A DNA stretch of 64,000 nt, taken from Hymenobacter sp. 5317J-9 (GTDB lineage Bacteria > Bacteroidota > Bacteroidia > Cytophagales > Hymenobacteraceae). The position numbers and the translations under genes are program-made. This document shows, one piece after another, positions 25,181 through 34,112 of the stretch. The notes below the pieces were generated by a model that worked only from the letters and a program-made list of their open reading frames with translations, made no database searches and had not been told where the DNA came from. Each line of letters begins with the position of its first letter. Within the stretch, counting starts at the first letter, position 1. The stretch spans positions 3,782,001-3,846,000 of the forward strand of contig NZ_CP095050.1 in the NCBI RefSeq assembly GCF_022921075.1, in the 5' to 3' direction.

Positions 25181-25238
25181 GAGGCCATAATACCGATTTG
25201 CCGCGACTTGAGCCCAAAACGAGCCCGCCGCCTACTCA

Positions 25239-25297
25239 CAAATTTAGCCCCGCCCGAAACCGGCCGGGTATACCATGTTCCCCTCCTATTGTAGCAT
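25239..25297 (-). promoter_or_regulatory. predicted activator site and promoter for symporter-aldolase unit (site D)
   Basis: In gene orientation: ATGCTA (25292-25297), 15 bp, ATGGTATAC (25268-25276), 21 bp, then TAAATTTG (25239-25246), matching the Bacteroidota -7 consensus TAnnTTTG. The half-sites repeat every 21 bp and the second covers the position of a -33 box. The same arrangement with identical spacings is at 38661-38719. Confidence 0.65.
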
Positions 25298-25314
25298 CTT
25301 GACCAGCCGTTTCC

Positions 25315-28300
25315 CTACTGCACGTCGAGCCCCGACACGCTCAGGCCCGCGGCATCGGTGGCAGCAAGCCTGACGCGGTAGCTGCCCGCGTTTATCATGC
25401 CGCCGGTGGAGGTGGTGAGGTAATTCCACTTGCCTGGCCTGGAGGGCAGCAGCTCCACCTTTTCCGTTTTGAGCACGGTGCCATCGGCCAGCGCCACGGT
25501 GAGCAGGGCGCTGAGCGGGCGCGTGAGCTGGTTGGCGTAGCGGAAAGTGAGCGAGTACGTGTCGGCCACTCCCACCTGAATGCTCCATTCCAGGGAGCCG
25601 CCGCTGGGCTCTTTGAAGGTGATGCTTTCCTTCGTGTTGACGGTTTCCTTCACCGTGCCGGGGCCGCTGAGGCGGGCGGTGGCGGGCTTGTAGCCGGTCA
25701 CGGCCTTGAGGTCATAAGCGGGCTCGATGGTACTGGCGCGGTTCGCGGCCACGAGGTACGGCGCGCCGCTGGGGCCAAGCATGACGGCAGCATTGGCGGG
25801 GTAGCGCTGACGGTATACTCGATACGAATGCCCGCCCGCGTCATCGGTTTCAACGAAGGTTTTGGTGTCTTCGTACCCCCCGAGCCAAGCTGGGCGAGTG
25901 GCCTGCTTGGCATCCAACGCCACGTAGACGTCGGCGGGCGCCGCTACGGTGAAGGCAGCGCCCTTCGTAGCTCCTTTGCCGGGCCCACGCAGCCACTCGG
26001 CGCCGAACAACGCCGAAGGCAGCGCGCTGAACGTTGCCGCAACATCGCTAAAGCTTGGCGTGCCGGTATCCAGCCACGTCTGGGCCGACCATTGGGCGAC
26101 CTCGGCAGGAGCAGCAGCTTTCAGGTTGCGGATGACGGACTGCGTGGCGGAAGCGGGCTGCGCGCTGGCACCGGCGGTGGCAATGGCAATGGCGGAAATC
26201 ACGGCCTGGCCGGAAGCGACGTGCGGAAAGGAAATAACAAGCTGGCCGTTGGTCACGCGAACTTTCACGGTCTTTTTCAGGGCCTGGTCGTGGCCGGCTT
26301 CTTTCCAGATATCGAGGTTTTCCAACACCGTTTCCTGGTTAATGGCCACATCGAACAAGCGCCAGCCGGTGCAGTCCAGCCCGCCGCCGGTGCCCAGCCA
26401 GGGCTCCGTAAAATACAGTTCCACTGTGTACCCCCCATTGGGCACGGGGAAGGAGTAACGCAGCTTCTCGCGCCCGTAGCGGAAGCTTTGGAATAGTGGC
26501 CAGTCGCGGGTGCCGCGAATGGGGTCGTGGGTGCGGCGCTGGCTGGCGAAGAAGGGCGTGATGCCGGGAAAATCCCGCGTCCACGATTCCGAGCCCCAGG
26601 TTTTGGAGTCGGTGCGGGGCTGGTCGGCCTGCCAGGTCTGGCCGTTTTCGTCCTGGTAGGCAGGGCCACCGCAGTTCACACGGTAGAGGTAGTTCAGGCC
26701 CGGCTGCGGCTGCGTGATAGGCTGCGCATCAGCCAGAAACCGGTCGAAATTTGGTGCTTTGGGCAGATGGTGCAATATGATGTAGTCCTTCGCCACGGCC
26801 TTGCCGGCCACGTACCCCACGGCATAAAGCACATTGTACTTGATGTCGATTCCATCCCACTGAAAATGCGTGCCAATGCCTGTCGGGTGGGTTTTGCGGC
26901 CCAGCGAGGCGGCATTCACGTCGTTGAACAGTTCGACTTCATCACAGTTGGAATAGACGGTGATGCTGTCCTGGCGGCCGGGCGTGCGCCAGCGGTCGGG
27001 CCAGGTGTGGGAGGCGAGGTAGACCATCGGCTCCTTGTTTTTGGGCGCGTAGTTGGCCCGAAACATATAGAACGCATCCGTGGGCTCCTCCCAGGGCGTA
27101 AGCAGGCCCTTGTAGTTCACGGGTCCGACGCGGTCGAGCTCGCGCTGGCCTTCGCCGCCCTGCACGCGGCCGGGGTTGTCGTGCGAGGTCAGCAGCCAGA
27201 AAAAGTGACCGGCGGTCTGGTCTTTTGCGGCTTCGGCGAGGCGTACTTTTAGCTCCATCAGTTGGGCAAACCGGTCTTCGCTAAAGGGACCGCCGTTGAG
27301 CACAGGCGGGCCTTCGGTGTGCAGGTCGAGGGTGCGCCAGGCGCCGTACTCGCCAATGAGAACCTGGCGCTGCACATCGGCGGCGTAGGTAGCGGGGTCC
27401 CCGCCGTAGGTGCCGGTCCAGTTCTGGGGTACGTCCCAATCGGTGCCCTGGCCGCCGTTGCAGGTTGTGATTTTGCGTTCGCGGGAGGCCGTGGGGTCGA
27501 GCTGGCGAATGAGGGCGCTGCACTCGCGGGCGAAGTCGGCCGGCAGCGTGCTTTCGTTTTCGAGGCCCCAGAGCACCACAGAGGGGCTGTTACGGCGCTC
27601 CTTTACCCAGTCGGTGAGCAGGGTTTTAAAGTTCTGGCGGAAGGCCGGCGTGTCGTACCACACGTGCGCGGCCAGCTGTGGCCACCACAGCAGCCCCAGC
27701 GAGTCCCAGTTGGCCTGGTAGCGCAGGTTGTGCGGCTGGTGGGCATCCCGAAACGCATTGAAGCCAGCGGCTTTCACCATCTGCACGCGGGTGCGAATCT
27801 GGGCGTCGCTGAAGGCGTGGCTTTGGCCAATCAAATGCTCGTACTCCGCGATACCGTTGATAAAAACCGGCTTGCCGTTCAACAGAAACTGCTTTTGCCC
27901 GGCTGCCGCGGCCCGGCCAATCGGCCAGCTCACCCAGCGGACTCCATAGGGCGTTTCCAGCTCATCGAGCAGCTTGCCTTTGGCGCTGATTTTCGTGACC
28001 AGCCGGTACAAATACGGGTCGGCCAGCGACCACAGATGCGGCTGCTTCAGCACCGGCAGTTGCTGGTGAAGCTGCGTGGCCGCTCCCGCCGCCAGCTTCT
28101 GCTTCGTGCTGATTTCAGCCACGCTCCTCCCCTGCCGGTCCAGCAGCTGGCTGCTGATGGTCAGGGTTTGCGAGGCAGCACCGTAGTTTTTTACCTCGGT
28201 TTCCACGTTCAGCTTTGCCGCCTGGGCCGAGACTGTGGAATCGGCCCAGACGTGCACGCCAAAGGGCTCCACCCGCACCGGACTGGTAACCACCAGCGAC

Positions 28301-28848
28301 ACTGGCCGGAAAATGCCCATTGGCTGCGAGCCTTCTGAGAAGCCGCGCTCCTCGGAGCAGCCGCCGCACACCCAAGGCAAATCCTGGATGTTGGCGGGGT
28401 GGTCGGCGCGCAGGGCCAGCACGTTGGGTTGGCCGGCCGGTTTTAGGACGGCCGTCACATCCAGGGTCAAGGTGGTGCGGCCGCCGGCGTGGTAACCCAC
28501 TTTCTGGCCGTTCAGCCACACCGTGGCGTAGGAGCCCACGCCTTCGAAAAACAGAAAGCTGCGGGCATCTTTCGCGGCGGGCCCGGTGGTGAAGGTTTTG
28601 CGGTACCAGGCGTAGCCGTGGCGGTTGCCGTGGCGCTGGCGGCGGTAGCCTTCGTAGGCGTCCCAGTTGTGGGGCACGGCCACGGTTTGCCAAGTCTGGT
28701 CGTTGAAATCGGGGCGCTCGAAGTTGGGGTGGGCCTGCTGGTTGTGGTCGTCGGCGGCGGTGCGCCAGTTGTCCAGCAAAGGCGTGGTGGTGCGCGTCGT
28801 TTGGGCTTGAGCAGCGAGGGTGAGGAAGAGGAGGAATAGGAGTCGCAT
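25315..28848 (-). CDS. multidomain GH2 glycosidase with malectin and C-terminal carbohydrate-binding domain
   Basis: A 1177-residue exported enzyme. The ATG at 28846-28848 begins a signal peptide (MRLLFLLFLTLAAQAQ); an upstream ATG at 29004 would add 52 residues encoded by a palindromic repeat. GH2 sugar-binding domain at 25-190 (VAVPHNWDAYEGYR), immunoglobulin domain, then TIM barrel with acid/base Glu in LWGLENEST near 429 and nucleophile Glu in VLIGEYGAWRT near 499. A malectin-like domain spans about 715-885 (RVNCGGPAYQDENGQTW, GGYTVELYFTEPWLG), and a CBM6/35-like beta-sandwich about 1040-1177. The two binding modules suggest attack on polymeric or highly branched pectin. The released sugar is not deducible. 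Confidence 0.9.
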   Translation of the reverse strand: MRLLFLLFLTLAAQAQTTRTTTPLLDNWRTAADDHNQQAHPNFERPDFNDQTWQTVAVPHNWDAYEGYRRQRHGNRHGYAWYRKTFTTGPAAKDARSFLFFEGVGSYATVWLNGQKVGYHAGGRTTLTLDVTAVLKPAGQPNVLALRADHPANIQDLPWVCGGCSEERGFSEGSQPMGIFRPVSLVVTSPVRVEPFGVHVWADSTVSAQAAKLNVETEVKNYGAASQTLTISSQLLDRQGRSVAEISTKQKLAAGAATQLHQQLPVLKQPHLWSLADPYLYRLVTKISAKGKLLDELETPYGVRWVSWPIGRAAAAGQKQFLLNGKPVFINGIAEYEHLIGQSHAFSDAQIRTRVQMVKAAGFNAFRDAHQPHNLRYQANWDSLGLLWWPQLAAHVWYDTPAFRQNFKTLLTDWVKERRNSPSVVLWGLENESTLPADFARECSALIRQLDPTASRERKITTCNGGQGTDWDVPQNWTGTYGGDPATYAADVQRQVLIGEYGAWRTLDLHTEGPPVLNGGPFSEDRFAQLMELKVRLAEAAKDQTAGHFFWLLTSHDNPGRVQGGEGQRELDRVGPVNYKGLLTPWEEPTDAFYMFRANYAPKNKEPMVYLASHTWPDRWRTPGRQDSITVYSNCDEVELFNDVNAASLGRKTHPTGIGTHFQWDGIDIKYNVLYAVGYVAGKAVAKDYIILHHLPKAPNFDRFLADAQPITQPQPGLNYLYRVNCGGPAYQDENGQTWQADQPRTDSKTWGSESWTRDFPGITPFFASQRRTHDPIRGTRDWPLFQSFRYGREKLRYSFPVPNGGYTVELYFTEPWLGTGGGLDCTGWRLFDVAINQETVLENLDIWKEAGHDQALKKTVKVRVTNGQLVISFPHVASGQAVISAIAIATAGASAQPASATQSVIRNLKAAAPAEVAQWSAQTWLDTGTPSFSDVAATFSALPSALFGAEWLRGPGKGATKGAAFTVAAPADVYVALDAKQATRPAWLGGYEDTKTFVETDDAGGHSYRVYRQRYPANAAVMLGPSGAPYLVAANRASTIEPAYDLKAVTGYKPATARLSGPGTVKETVNTKESITFKEPSGGSLEWSIQVGVADTYSLTFRYANQLTRPLSALLTVALADGTVLKTEKVELLPSRPGKWNYLTTSTGGMINAGSYRVRLAATDAAGLSVSGLDVQ

Positions 28849-28849
28849 G

Positions 28850-29502
28850 TTGTTCTGACGTGGCGCCTCACCCCCCGGCCCCCTCTCCGAAAAGGAGAGG
28901 GGGTGCCAGTCGTCTGCTTTTGACCGGGAGGATTCGCTATTTGCGCTGGAGGCTGGCTTTGATAGTTGTGAGCACTGCTTCCATCTGACTGAGGACTTGC
29001 TCATTAGAAAAGCGTAAGACCTGAAAACCTAGCTCGGCTAGTAGCGCTGAACGGCCACGGTCATAGTCGGCTTGGTCAGGTTCCAAGTGGCCTGCTCCAT
29101 CCAGCTCTACTATCAATTTCTGGGAAAGGCAGACGAAATCCGCGATGTAACGGTCGATGCTGTGTTGCCGACGAAATTTCTCACCCAGCTGGGCACCGCG
29201 TAGGCATTGCCACAACCTTTCTTCAGCGGGCGTGGCTTCTTGGCGCATTCCCCTGGCACGCTCTTTTAGCCCAAGCTTGCCATAATGCCTTTTATCAGCA
29301 GTAAAGATTTTATCTTGTGGTAAGTAAGTATCGGCGGTTTCCATGTGATAATTGTTCTGACGAGCGCCTCACTCCCTGGCCCCCTCTCCAAAAAGGAAAG
29401 GGCAGATACGAAGCATTGGAGTGTTATACATGCAAATAGGATTGTAAAAGTCGTCTTTCTCCCCCTCTCCTTTTCGGAGAGGGGGCCGGGGGGTGAGGCG
29501 CC
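28850..29502. mobile_element. Family I repeat arms enclosing a DUF559 gene (cassette 2)
   Basis: Order: TTGTTCTGACG (28850-28860), family I arm (28862-28906), DUF559 gene, TTGTTCTGACG again (29352-29362), same-orientation arm (29363-29403), inverted arm (29461-29502). The last two arms alone form a normal 140-bp family I element, so the DUF559 unit looks like an added cassette bounded by an 11-bp direct repeat. That repeat may be a target duplication or simply part of the extended arm consensus. Confidence 0.5.
28937..29344 (-). CDS. DUF559 endonuclease-domain protein (copy 2)
   Basis: A 135-residue protein, about 80 percent identical by eye to the copy at 12603-13001, with the same nuclease-fold residues (RRQHSIDRYIADFVC, then KLIVELDGAGH). 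It starts at the ATG 29342-29344, whose position supports the start chosen for copy 1. It is again placed between arms of the family I repeat and again directly upstream of a GH2 gene. Two diverged intact copies in one locus argue for repeated spread with maintained function. A housekeeping or pectin-related role is unlikely; a DNA-processing role linked to the repeat is inferred. Confidence 0.85.
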   Translation of the reverse strand: METADTYLPQDKIFTADKRHYGKLGLKERARGMRQEATPAEERLWQCLRGAQLGEKFRRQHSIDRYIADFVCLSQKLIVELDGAGHLEPDQADYDRGRSALLAELGFQVLRFSNEQVLSQMEAVLTTIKASLQRK

Positions 29503-29504
29503 CG

Positions 29505-32309
29505 CTAGCGCAGTTCCCCACTCAGCTTGTAAACACCGCCCGTCCTAGTCGCAAACCGGATTTCCTTACCACCATACTTCACCACGCATTCTCGCCCGGC
29601 CTCCGACTTAATATCAACGGCTTGCAGCTTGCCCTGTGCCCACTGCATATCCACCACAAAGCCACCGCGCGCGCGCAGGCCGCGCACGCTGCCGGTGGCC
29701 CAGGCGGTGGGCAGCGCAGGCAGCAAGTCCAGCGCATCGGTTTGGCTTTGCAGCAGCATTTCGGCCATGCCGGCCGCGCCGCCGAAGTTGCCGTCAATCT
29801 GAAACGGCGGGTGGGCGTCGAACAGGTTTTTGTACACGCCGCCCTGCTCGGGCGCGGTGCCGTTTTCGGCCGGCGAAAGCAGGTTTTGGAGGATGAGCAG
29901 GGCGTGGTTGCCGTCGCGGAAACGGGCCCAGAGATTCACTTTCCAGGCCAGGCTCCAGCCGGTGCCGCCGTCGCCGCGCTGGGCGAGCGAGGTGCGGGCC
30001 GCTTCCACCAACTTCGGTTGACTCCAGGTGACGTCGGTGCCCGGAAACACGCCCCAGAGGTGCGACACGTGGCGGTGCGTGTCGGCGGGGTCGTCCTTGT
30101 CCTCGAGCCACTCCTGCAGCTGGCCGTGCTTGCCGATTTGGTTAGGCGCTATCTGGCCGGCTTTGGCGGTGAGGTCCTTTTGCAAGTCGGCATCTACGCC
30201 CAGGGCTTTAGCGGCGGCACTGGTGGTTTTAAACAGCTCCCGGATAATCTGATGGTCCATGGTGGGCCCGGCCACCAGCCCGCCGTGCTCCGGCGAGTTG
30301 GAAGGCGTGCTGATAAGCCAGCCGGTGCGCGCGTCGCGTACCAGGAAAGCGGCGTAAAACTGCGCGGCCTGCTTCAATACGGGGTAATGCTGGCGCAAAA
30401 ATTCCCGGTCCTGCGTGAACTGGTAGTGCTCCCAAATGGGCTGGCACAGCCAGGCCGCGCCCGTCACCCAGATGCCGTGATTGGCGGCGTTGATGGGCGC
30501 GGTGCCGGCCCAGATATCGGTGTTGTGGTGCAGCACCCAGCCCGGGGCGTTGTAGTTGGCGTTGGCGGTGGTTTGGCCGGTTTTGGCTAGCTGGTCGATG
30601 AAGCTGAACAGCGGCGTGGCGCAGGCCGACAGGTTCAGGACCTCGGCCGGCCAGTAGTTCATCTCCAGGTTGATGTTGGTGGTGTATTTGCTGCCCCACG
30701 ACGGCGTCAACGACTCGTTCCACAGCCCTTGCAGGTTGGCGGGCGGCCCACCGGCGCGCGACGAGGAAATCAGCAGGTAGCGCCCAAACTGCATGTACAG
30801 CGCCAGCAGCGCCGGGTCGGCAGCAGGGCTGAATTTCAGGATGCGGGCATCCGTCGGCAGCTGCTCGTTGGCCGTGTGGCCAAAGTCGATGGCGAAAGGA
30901 TTGAACAGCTGCTGATAGTCGCGGACGTGCGTCGCTTTCAGCTCAGCATAGCTTTTAGCTAAAGCGTTGTCCAACGCCTGCTTCGCGAGCTGCTCGGGCT
31001 GTCCCGATACATCCTGGTAGCTCTTGAAATTGGTGGCGGCCGTGAGACTGAACGTGACTTCATCGGCGTTTTCGATGCGCAGCTGGTCGTTGGTCACGGT
31101 CACTTTGCCGCCTTTCGTCGTCGCCCGCAGGTAGCTCACGCCGCGCAGCACGCCGTCGCGCACCTGCACCGCCAGGGCCAGCGTGTGGTCATCGAGGCGG
31201 TAGATTTTGCGCTTATCGTGCAGGCTCGCGAAGCGGGCGTTCAGCGTGATTTTGCCTTTGGCCGAGGCCGTCAGGTGGCAGAACAGGGCTTGCTGAGGGG
31301 CGCTGGCGAAGTACTCGCGGGTAAACGCCACACCGCCCTGCCGGTAAGTGGTTCGCGCCACGGCCTGCGTGATATCCAGCTCGCGGCGGTAGTCCGTCAC
31401 GGTGCCGGTTTGCGGGAAGTCCAGCAGCAAATCGCCAAACGGCTGGTACGAGGCCTGGTAGCTGGGAGCCAGCGGCGGGTTGTCGTCCTGCACCCAATAC
31501 TGCCAGTCGGGACGCAGCGCCACGCCCGTTTCGGGGGCTGCATCTTCAGGATAAGCCACAAAAACCGGCTGCTTTTCCTTCACGCCAATCAGCCCGCCCT
31601 TGTCGAAATAGTTGATAACCTGCACCACCACTTCGTTGCGGCCCGGCCGGAGCGCGGCGGCCGGCACCCGATAGCGGCGTTTTTTGCTGATGCCCTCATC
31701 GGCCCCAATCTGCTGGCCATTCACGTAGGTCACGTCCGCGTCGCGGATGCGGCCCAGGCTCAACGTCAAGTTTCTGCCGGCCCATGTTGCCGGCAGGTCG
31801 AAGGTGGTTTTGAACCATACGGCGCCGTCCAGTCCTTCCAACCCGGCGCTTTCCCAGCCGTTGGGCGAGGGCACGACCCAGGGTTTCCAGCCCGGCCGGG
31901 CCATGGCCTGGGCCACGCTCACGGCCCGGATTTTCTGCAGCCAGGCGGCTTTATCGGTCTCGTAGGTTTCCTCGTGGTCTTTCAGGCCCATGAAGTGCTG
32001 CTCGGCCAGCGCCTCGGCTTCGGCCTGCTTGCCCTCGGCCAGCAGCTGGCGAAGTTGCGGGAGGTACTGCGCGGCACCGGGCCGGGCGTAGGCTCGCGGT
32101 CGGCCGGTCCAGAGCGTGGCTTCGTTGAACTGGATGTGCTCCTGCCCCACCCCGCCGAACACCATACCGCCCAGCCGGCCATTACCGATGGGCAGCGCAT
32201 CGGTCCACTTCTCGGCCGGCTGGGCGTACCACAGCGTCAGCGGCTGCTGAGCGGCGGCAACGAAGCTGATTATTAGCCAGGCAAAGAGGAATAGAAGACG
32301 TAAGCTCAT
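29505..32309 (-). CDS. GH95 alpha-L-fucosidase/alpha-L-galactosidase with inserted beta-sandwich
   Basis: A 934-residue exported enzyme (signal peptide ending SFVAAAQ). GH95 opens with WTDALPIGNGRLGGMVFGGV and HIQFNEATLWTGRP. Catalytic-site segments are intact: TTNINLEMNYWPA near residue 545 (the two Asn), SNSPEHGG near 673 (Glu) and FQIDGNFGG near 838 (Asp). Residues about 120-255 interrupt the N-terminal domain with a jelly-roll-like module (GAVWFKTTFDLPATWAGRN, RDADVTYVNGQQIG, GRNEVVVQVINYFDKGG) of the kind found in sialate acetylesterases and GH2. Within an RG-II context L-galactose or L-fucose are the likely released sugars. Family II repeats separate it from the upstream GH28 gene. Confidence 0.92.
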   Translation of the reverse strand: MSLRLLFLFAWLIISFVAAAQQPLTLWYAQPAEKWTDALPIGNGRLGGMVFGGVGQEHIQFNEATLWTGRPRAYARPGAAQYLPQLRQLLAEGKQAEAEALAEQHFMGLKDHEETYETDKAAWLQKIRAVSVAQAMARPGWKPWVVPSPNGWESAGLEGLDGAVWFKTTFDLPATWAGRNLTLSLGRIRDADVTYVNGQQIGADEGISKKRRYRVPAAALRPGRNEVVVQVINYFDKGGLIGVKEKQPVFVAYPEDAAPETGVALRPDWQYWVQDDNPPLAPSYQASYQPFGDLLLDFPQTGTVTDYRRELDITQAVARTTYRQGGVAFTREYFASAPQQALFCHLTASAKGKITLNARFASLHDKRKIYRLDDHTLALAVQVRDGVLRGVSYLRATTKGGKVTVTNDQLRIENADEVTFSLTAATNFKSYQDVSGQPEQLAKQALDNALAKSYAELKATHVRDYQQLFNPFAIDFGHTANEQLPTDARILKFSPAADPALLALYMQFGRYLLISSSRAGGPPANLQGLWNESLTPSWGSKYTTNINLEMNYWPAEVLNLSACATPLFSFIDQLAKTGQTTANANYNAPGWVLHHNTDIWAGTAPINAANHGIWVTGAAWLCQPIWEHYQFTQDREFLRQHYPVLKQAAQFYAAFLVRDARTGWLISTPSNSPEHGGLVAGPTMDHQIIRELFKTTSAAAKALGVDADLQKDLTAKAGQIAPNQIGKHGQLQEWLEDKDDPADTHRHVSHLWGVFPGTDVTWSQPKLVEAARTSLAQRGDGGTGWSLAWKVNLWARFRDGNHALLILQNLLSPAENGTAPEQGGVYKNLFDAHPPFQIDGNFGGAAGMAEMLLQSQTDALDLLPALPTAWATGSVRGLRARGGFVVDMQWAQGKLQAVDIKSEAGRECVVKYGGKEIRFATRTGGVYKLSGELR

Positions 32310-32321
32310 GTGGAATTAGAA

Positions 32322-32424
32322 GAACGTCATGCTGAGCGCAGCCGAAGCATCTCTACTGCTTCGTTGCAATGGTCTTGAATAGTTGAGCAGTAGAGATGCT
32401 TCGGCTGCGCTCAGCATGACGTTC
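32322..32424. repeat. Family II palindromic repeat
   Basis: Full inverted repeat GAACGTCATGCTGAGCGCAG mirrored by CTGCGCTCAGCATGACGTTC, between GH28 and GH95. Confidence 0.92.
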
Positions 32425-32441
32425 CTTTATTTTCGTTCTGA

Positions 32442-33995
32442 CTACGGCCCAACCACCCGCTCCTTCACGTCGGCGTCCTGGCTCACGGGCGTTTTCACGT
32501 ATTTCAGGTTGTTGTTCTGCAAGCCAATGCTACGCGTGTTGGCGCCTTTCAGCGTTAGAAAAGTCTCGGTGCCGGCGGCAGGGAAACAATTGTACACGAA
32601 AGCATCGACCGTGTTATTCAATTCCAGCAGCGAGGTGGCGGCCACCGGGCGGGCGCTGCGAATGCCATCGAGCCAGATTTGCTGCACGCTTTCGGCGCGC
32701 ACGGCCGGGCCACTGGTCGTGTTCACCTCCACATTATGGAAGGCAATGTTGCGCGCCTCCCTCACCGTGAATCCTTGCTTTGCGTCGAAGTTGCAGTTGC
32801 TGAACGTCACGTTTTCAATGGGCATTTCGCTCAGGCCGTTCAGCAAACCGGCCTGGTTGCCCTCGGCCGTGATGTTGCTGAAATGAATATTGCGAAAGCG
32901 CGGCGTGCGCTCCGAAACCGGCTCGGGCGTGGTTTTGGCGTACTGCATATCGAGCACAATCATCTGGTCGCGGATGTTCTTCATCACAATGTTATCGACC
33001 CGAATATCCTCCACCACGCCGCCGCGCCCACGGGCCGTTTTGATGCGGATGCCGCGGTCGGTGCCATCAAACACGCAGTTGGAAATCACGATTTTTTTCA
33101 CTCCGCCCGACATTTCTGAGCCAATGACCACGCCGCCGTGCCCGCTGAGCATAGTGCAGTTGGTGATGGTGTAGTTCTCGGCCGGCACGTTCATTTTGCG
33201 CCCGGCCGCGTCCTTGCCCGACTTGATGGTGATGCAGTCGTCGCCCACGCTGATGTGGCAGTTGGAAATGTGCACGTAGCGGCACGACTCAGGGTTGATG
33301 CCGTCGGTATTCGGCGACTTCGGGTTGTTGATGGTGACGCCCGTCACGGTCACCTTTTCGCAGAATTCCGGGTTTACCGTCCAGAACGGCGAGTTGCGGA
33401 TGGTGAGGCCTTCTATCAGCACGTTTTTGCAAAACATGGGCTGGATAAACGGCGGCCGCAGAAACGCGCGGTCAATCACGCCGCCCTGCTCATCGGGTTT
33501 GATAATGCTGGCATTGAGCCGCTTGAATTCCTGCTGCCACTTTGAATCTTGGCTTTTGCGCGACTGTCCTTCGGCGAAGTCCCACCATTTCTTGCCCTGC
33601 CCATCAATGATGCCGCGCCCCTTGATGGTAATGTTTTCGGCCTTGTAGGCGTAAAACAAGGGCGAGAAGCTGGTCACGTCGATGCCTTCGTAGCGCGAAG
33701 GCACCATGGGCAGGTAGTCGTCGAAATTGTCACTAAAATAGAGGATGGCACCGGCCCCAATTTCAATGGTAATGTTGCTTTTCAGGCGAATGGGGCCGGA
33801 GAGGTAGCGCCCCGCCGGGAAGTACACCGTGCCCCCTCCTGCTTTGCTGGCCGCGTCGATAGCCTTGGCAATTGCCGCGGTGGAAAGCTTCGTGCTGTCA
33901 TTTTTCGCGCCGTATTTCAGGACGTTGTAGTAGTCCTGGGCCTGGACGGCCGAGAAAGTTAGGAACAGCAGAAAGGCGGCAAGGAAGTTTTTCAT
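32442..33995 (-). CDS. GH28 polygalacturonase-family hydrolase
   Basis: A 517-residue secreted beta-helix enzyme (signal peptide MKNFLAAFLLFLTFSAVQAQ) that hydrolyses galacturonic-acid linkages in homogalacturonan or rhamnogalacturonan. All four GH28 signatures are present: NTDGINPES near residue 232, GDDCITIKSG near 252, SGHGGVVIGSEMSG near 285 and RIKTARGRGG near 315. The N-terminal YGAKNDSTKLSTAAIAKAID and GGGTVYFPAGRYLSGPI repeats match the family start. Endo- or exo-mode cannot be separated by eye. It lies in a run of minus-strand glycosidase genes whose gaps carry palindromic repeats. Confidence 0.93.
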   Translation of the reverse strand: MKNFLAAFLLFLTFSAVQAQDYYNVLKYGAKNDSTKLSTAAIAKAIDAASKAGGGTVYFPAGRYLSGPIRLKSNITIEIGAGAILYFSDNFDDYLPMVPSRYEGIDVTSFSPLFYAYKAENITIKGRGIIDGQGKKWWDFAEGQSRKSQDSKWQQEFKRLNASIIKPDEQGGVIDRAFLRPPFIQPMFCKNVLIEGLTIRNSPFWTVNPEFCEKVTVTGVTINNPKSPNTDGINPESCRYVHISNCHISVGDDCITIKSGKDAAGRKMNVPAENYTITNCTMLSGHGGVVIGSEMSGGVKKIVISNCVFDGTDRGIRIKTARGRGGVVEDIRVDNIVMKNIRDQMIVLDMQYAKTTPEPVSERTPRFRNIHFSNITAEGNQAGLLNGLSEMPIENVTFSNCNFDAKQGFTVREARNIAFHNVEVNTTSGPAVRAESVQQIWLDGIRSARPVAATSLLELNNTVDAFVYNCFPAAGTETFLTLKGANTRSIGLQNNNLKYVKTPVSQDADVKERVVGP

Positions 33996-34004
33996 ATGAT
34001 TCGG

Positions 34005-34093
34005 ACCGTCATACAGAGCGCAGCGAAGCCTCTCACGCTCGGGACAACTAATTACTTGTGCTTGCGAGATGCTTCGCTGCGCTCTGCATGACC
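34005..34093. repeat. Family II palindromic repeat
   Basis: Inverted repeat, slightly diverged: CGGACCGTCATACAGAGCGC at the left and GCGCTCTGCATGACCG at the right. Confidence 0.88.
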
Positions 34094-34112
34094 GCCTTTT
34101 ATGGAGTAATAC

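Noticed and set aside
785..29502. Repeated family I arms as a CRISPR array
   Set aside because: Repeats are inverted hairpins scattered irregularly between genes, without uniform spacers or cas genes.
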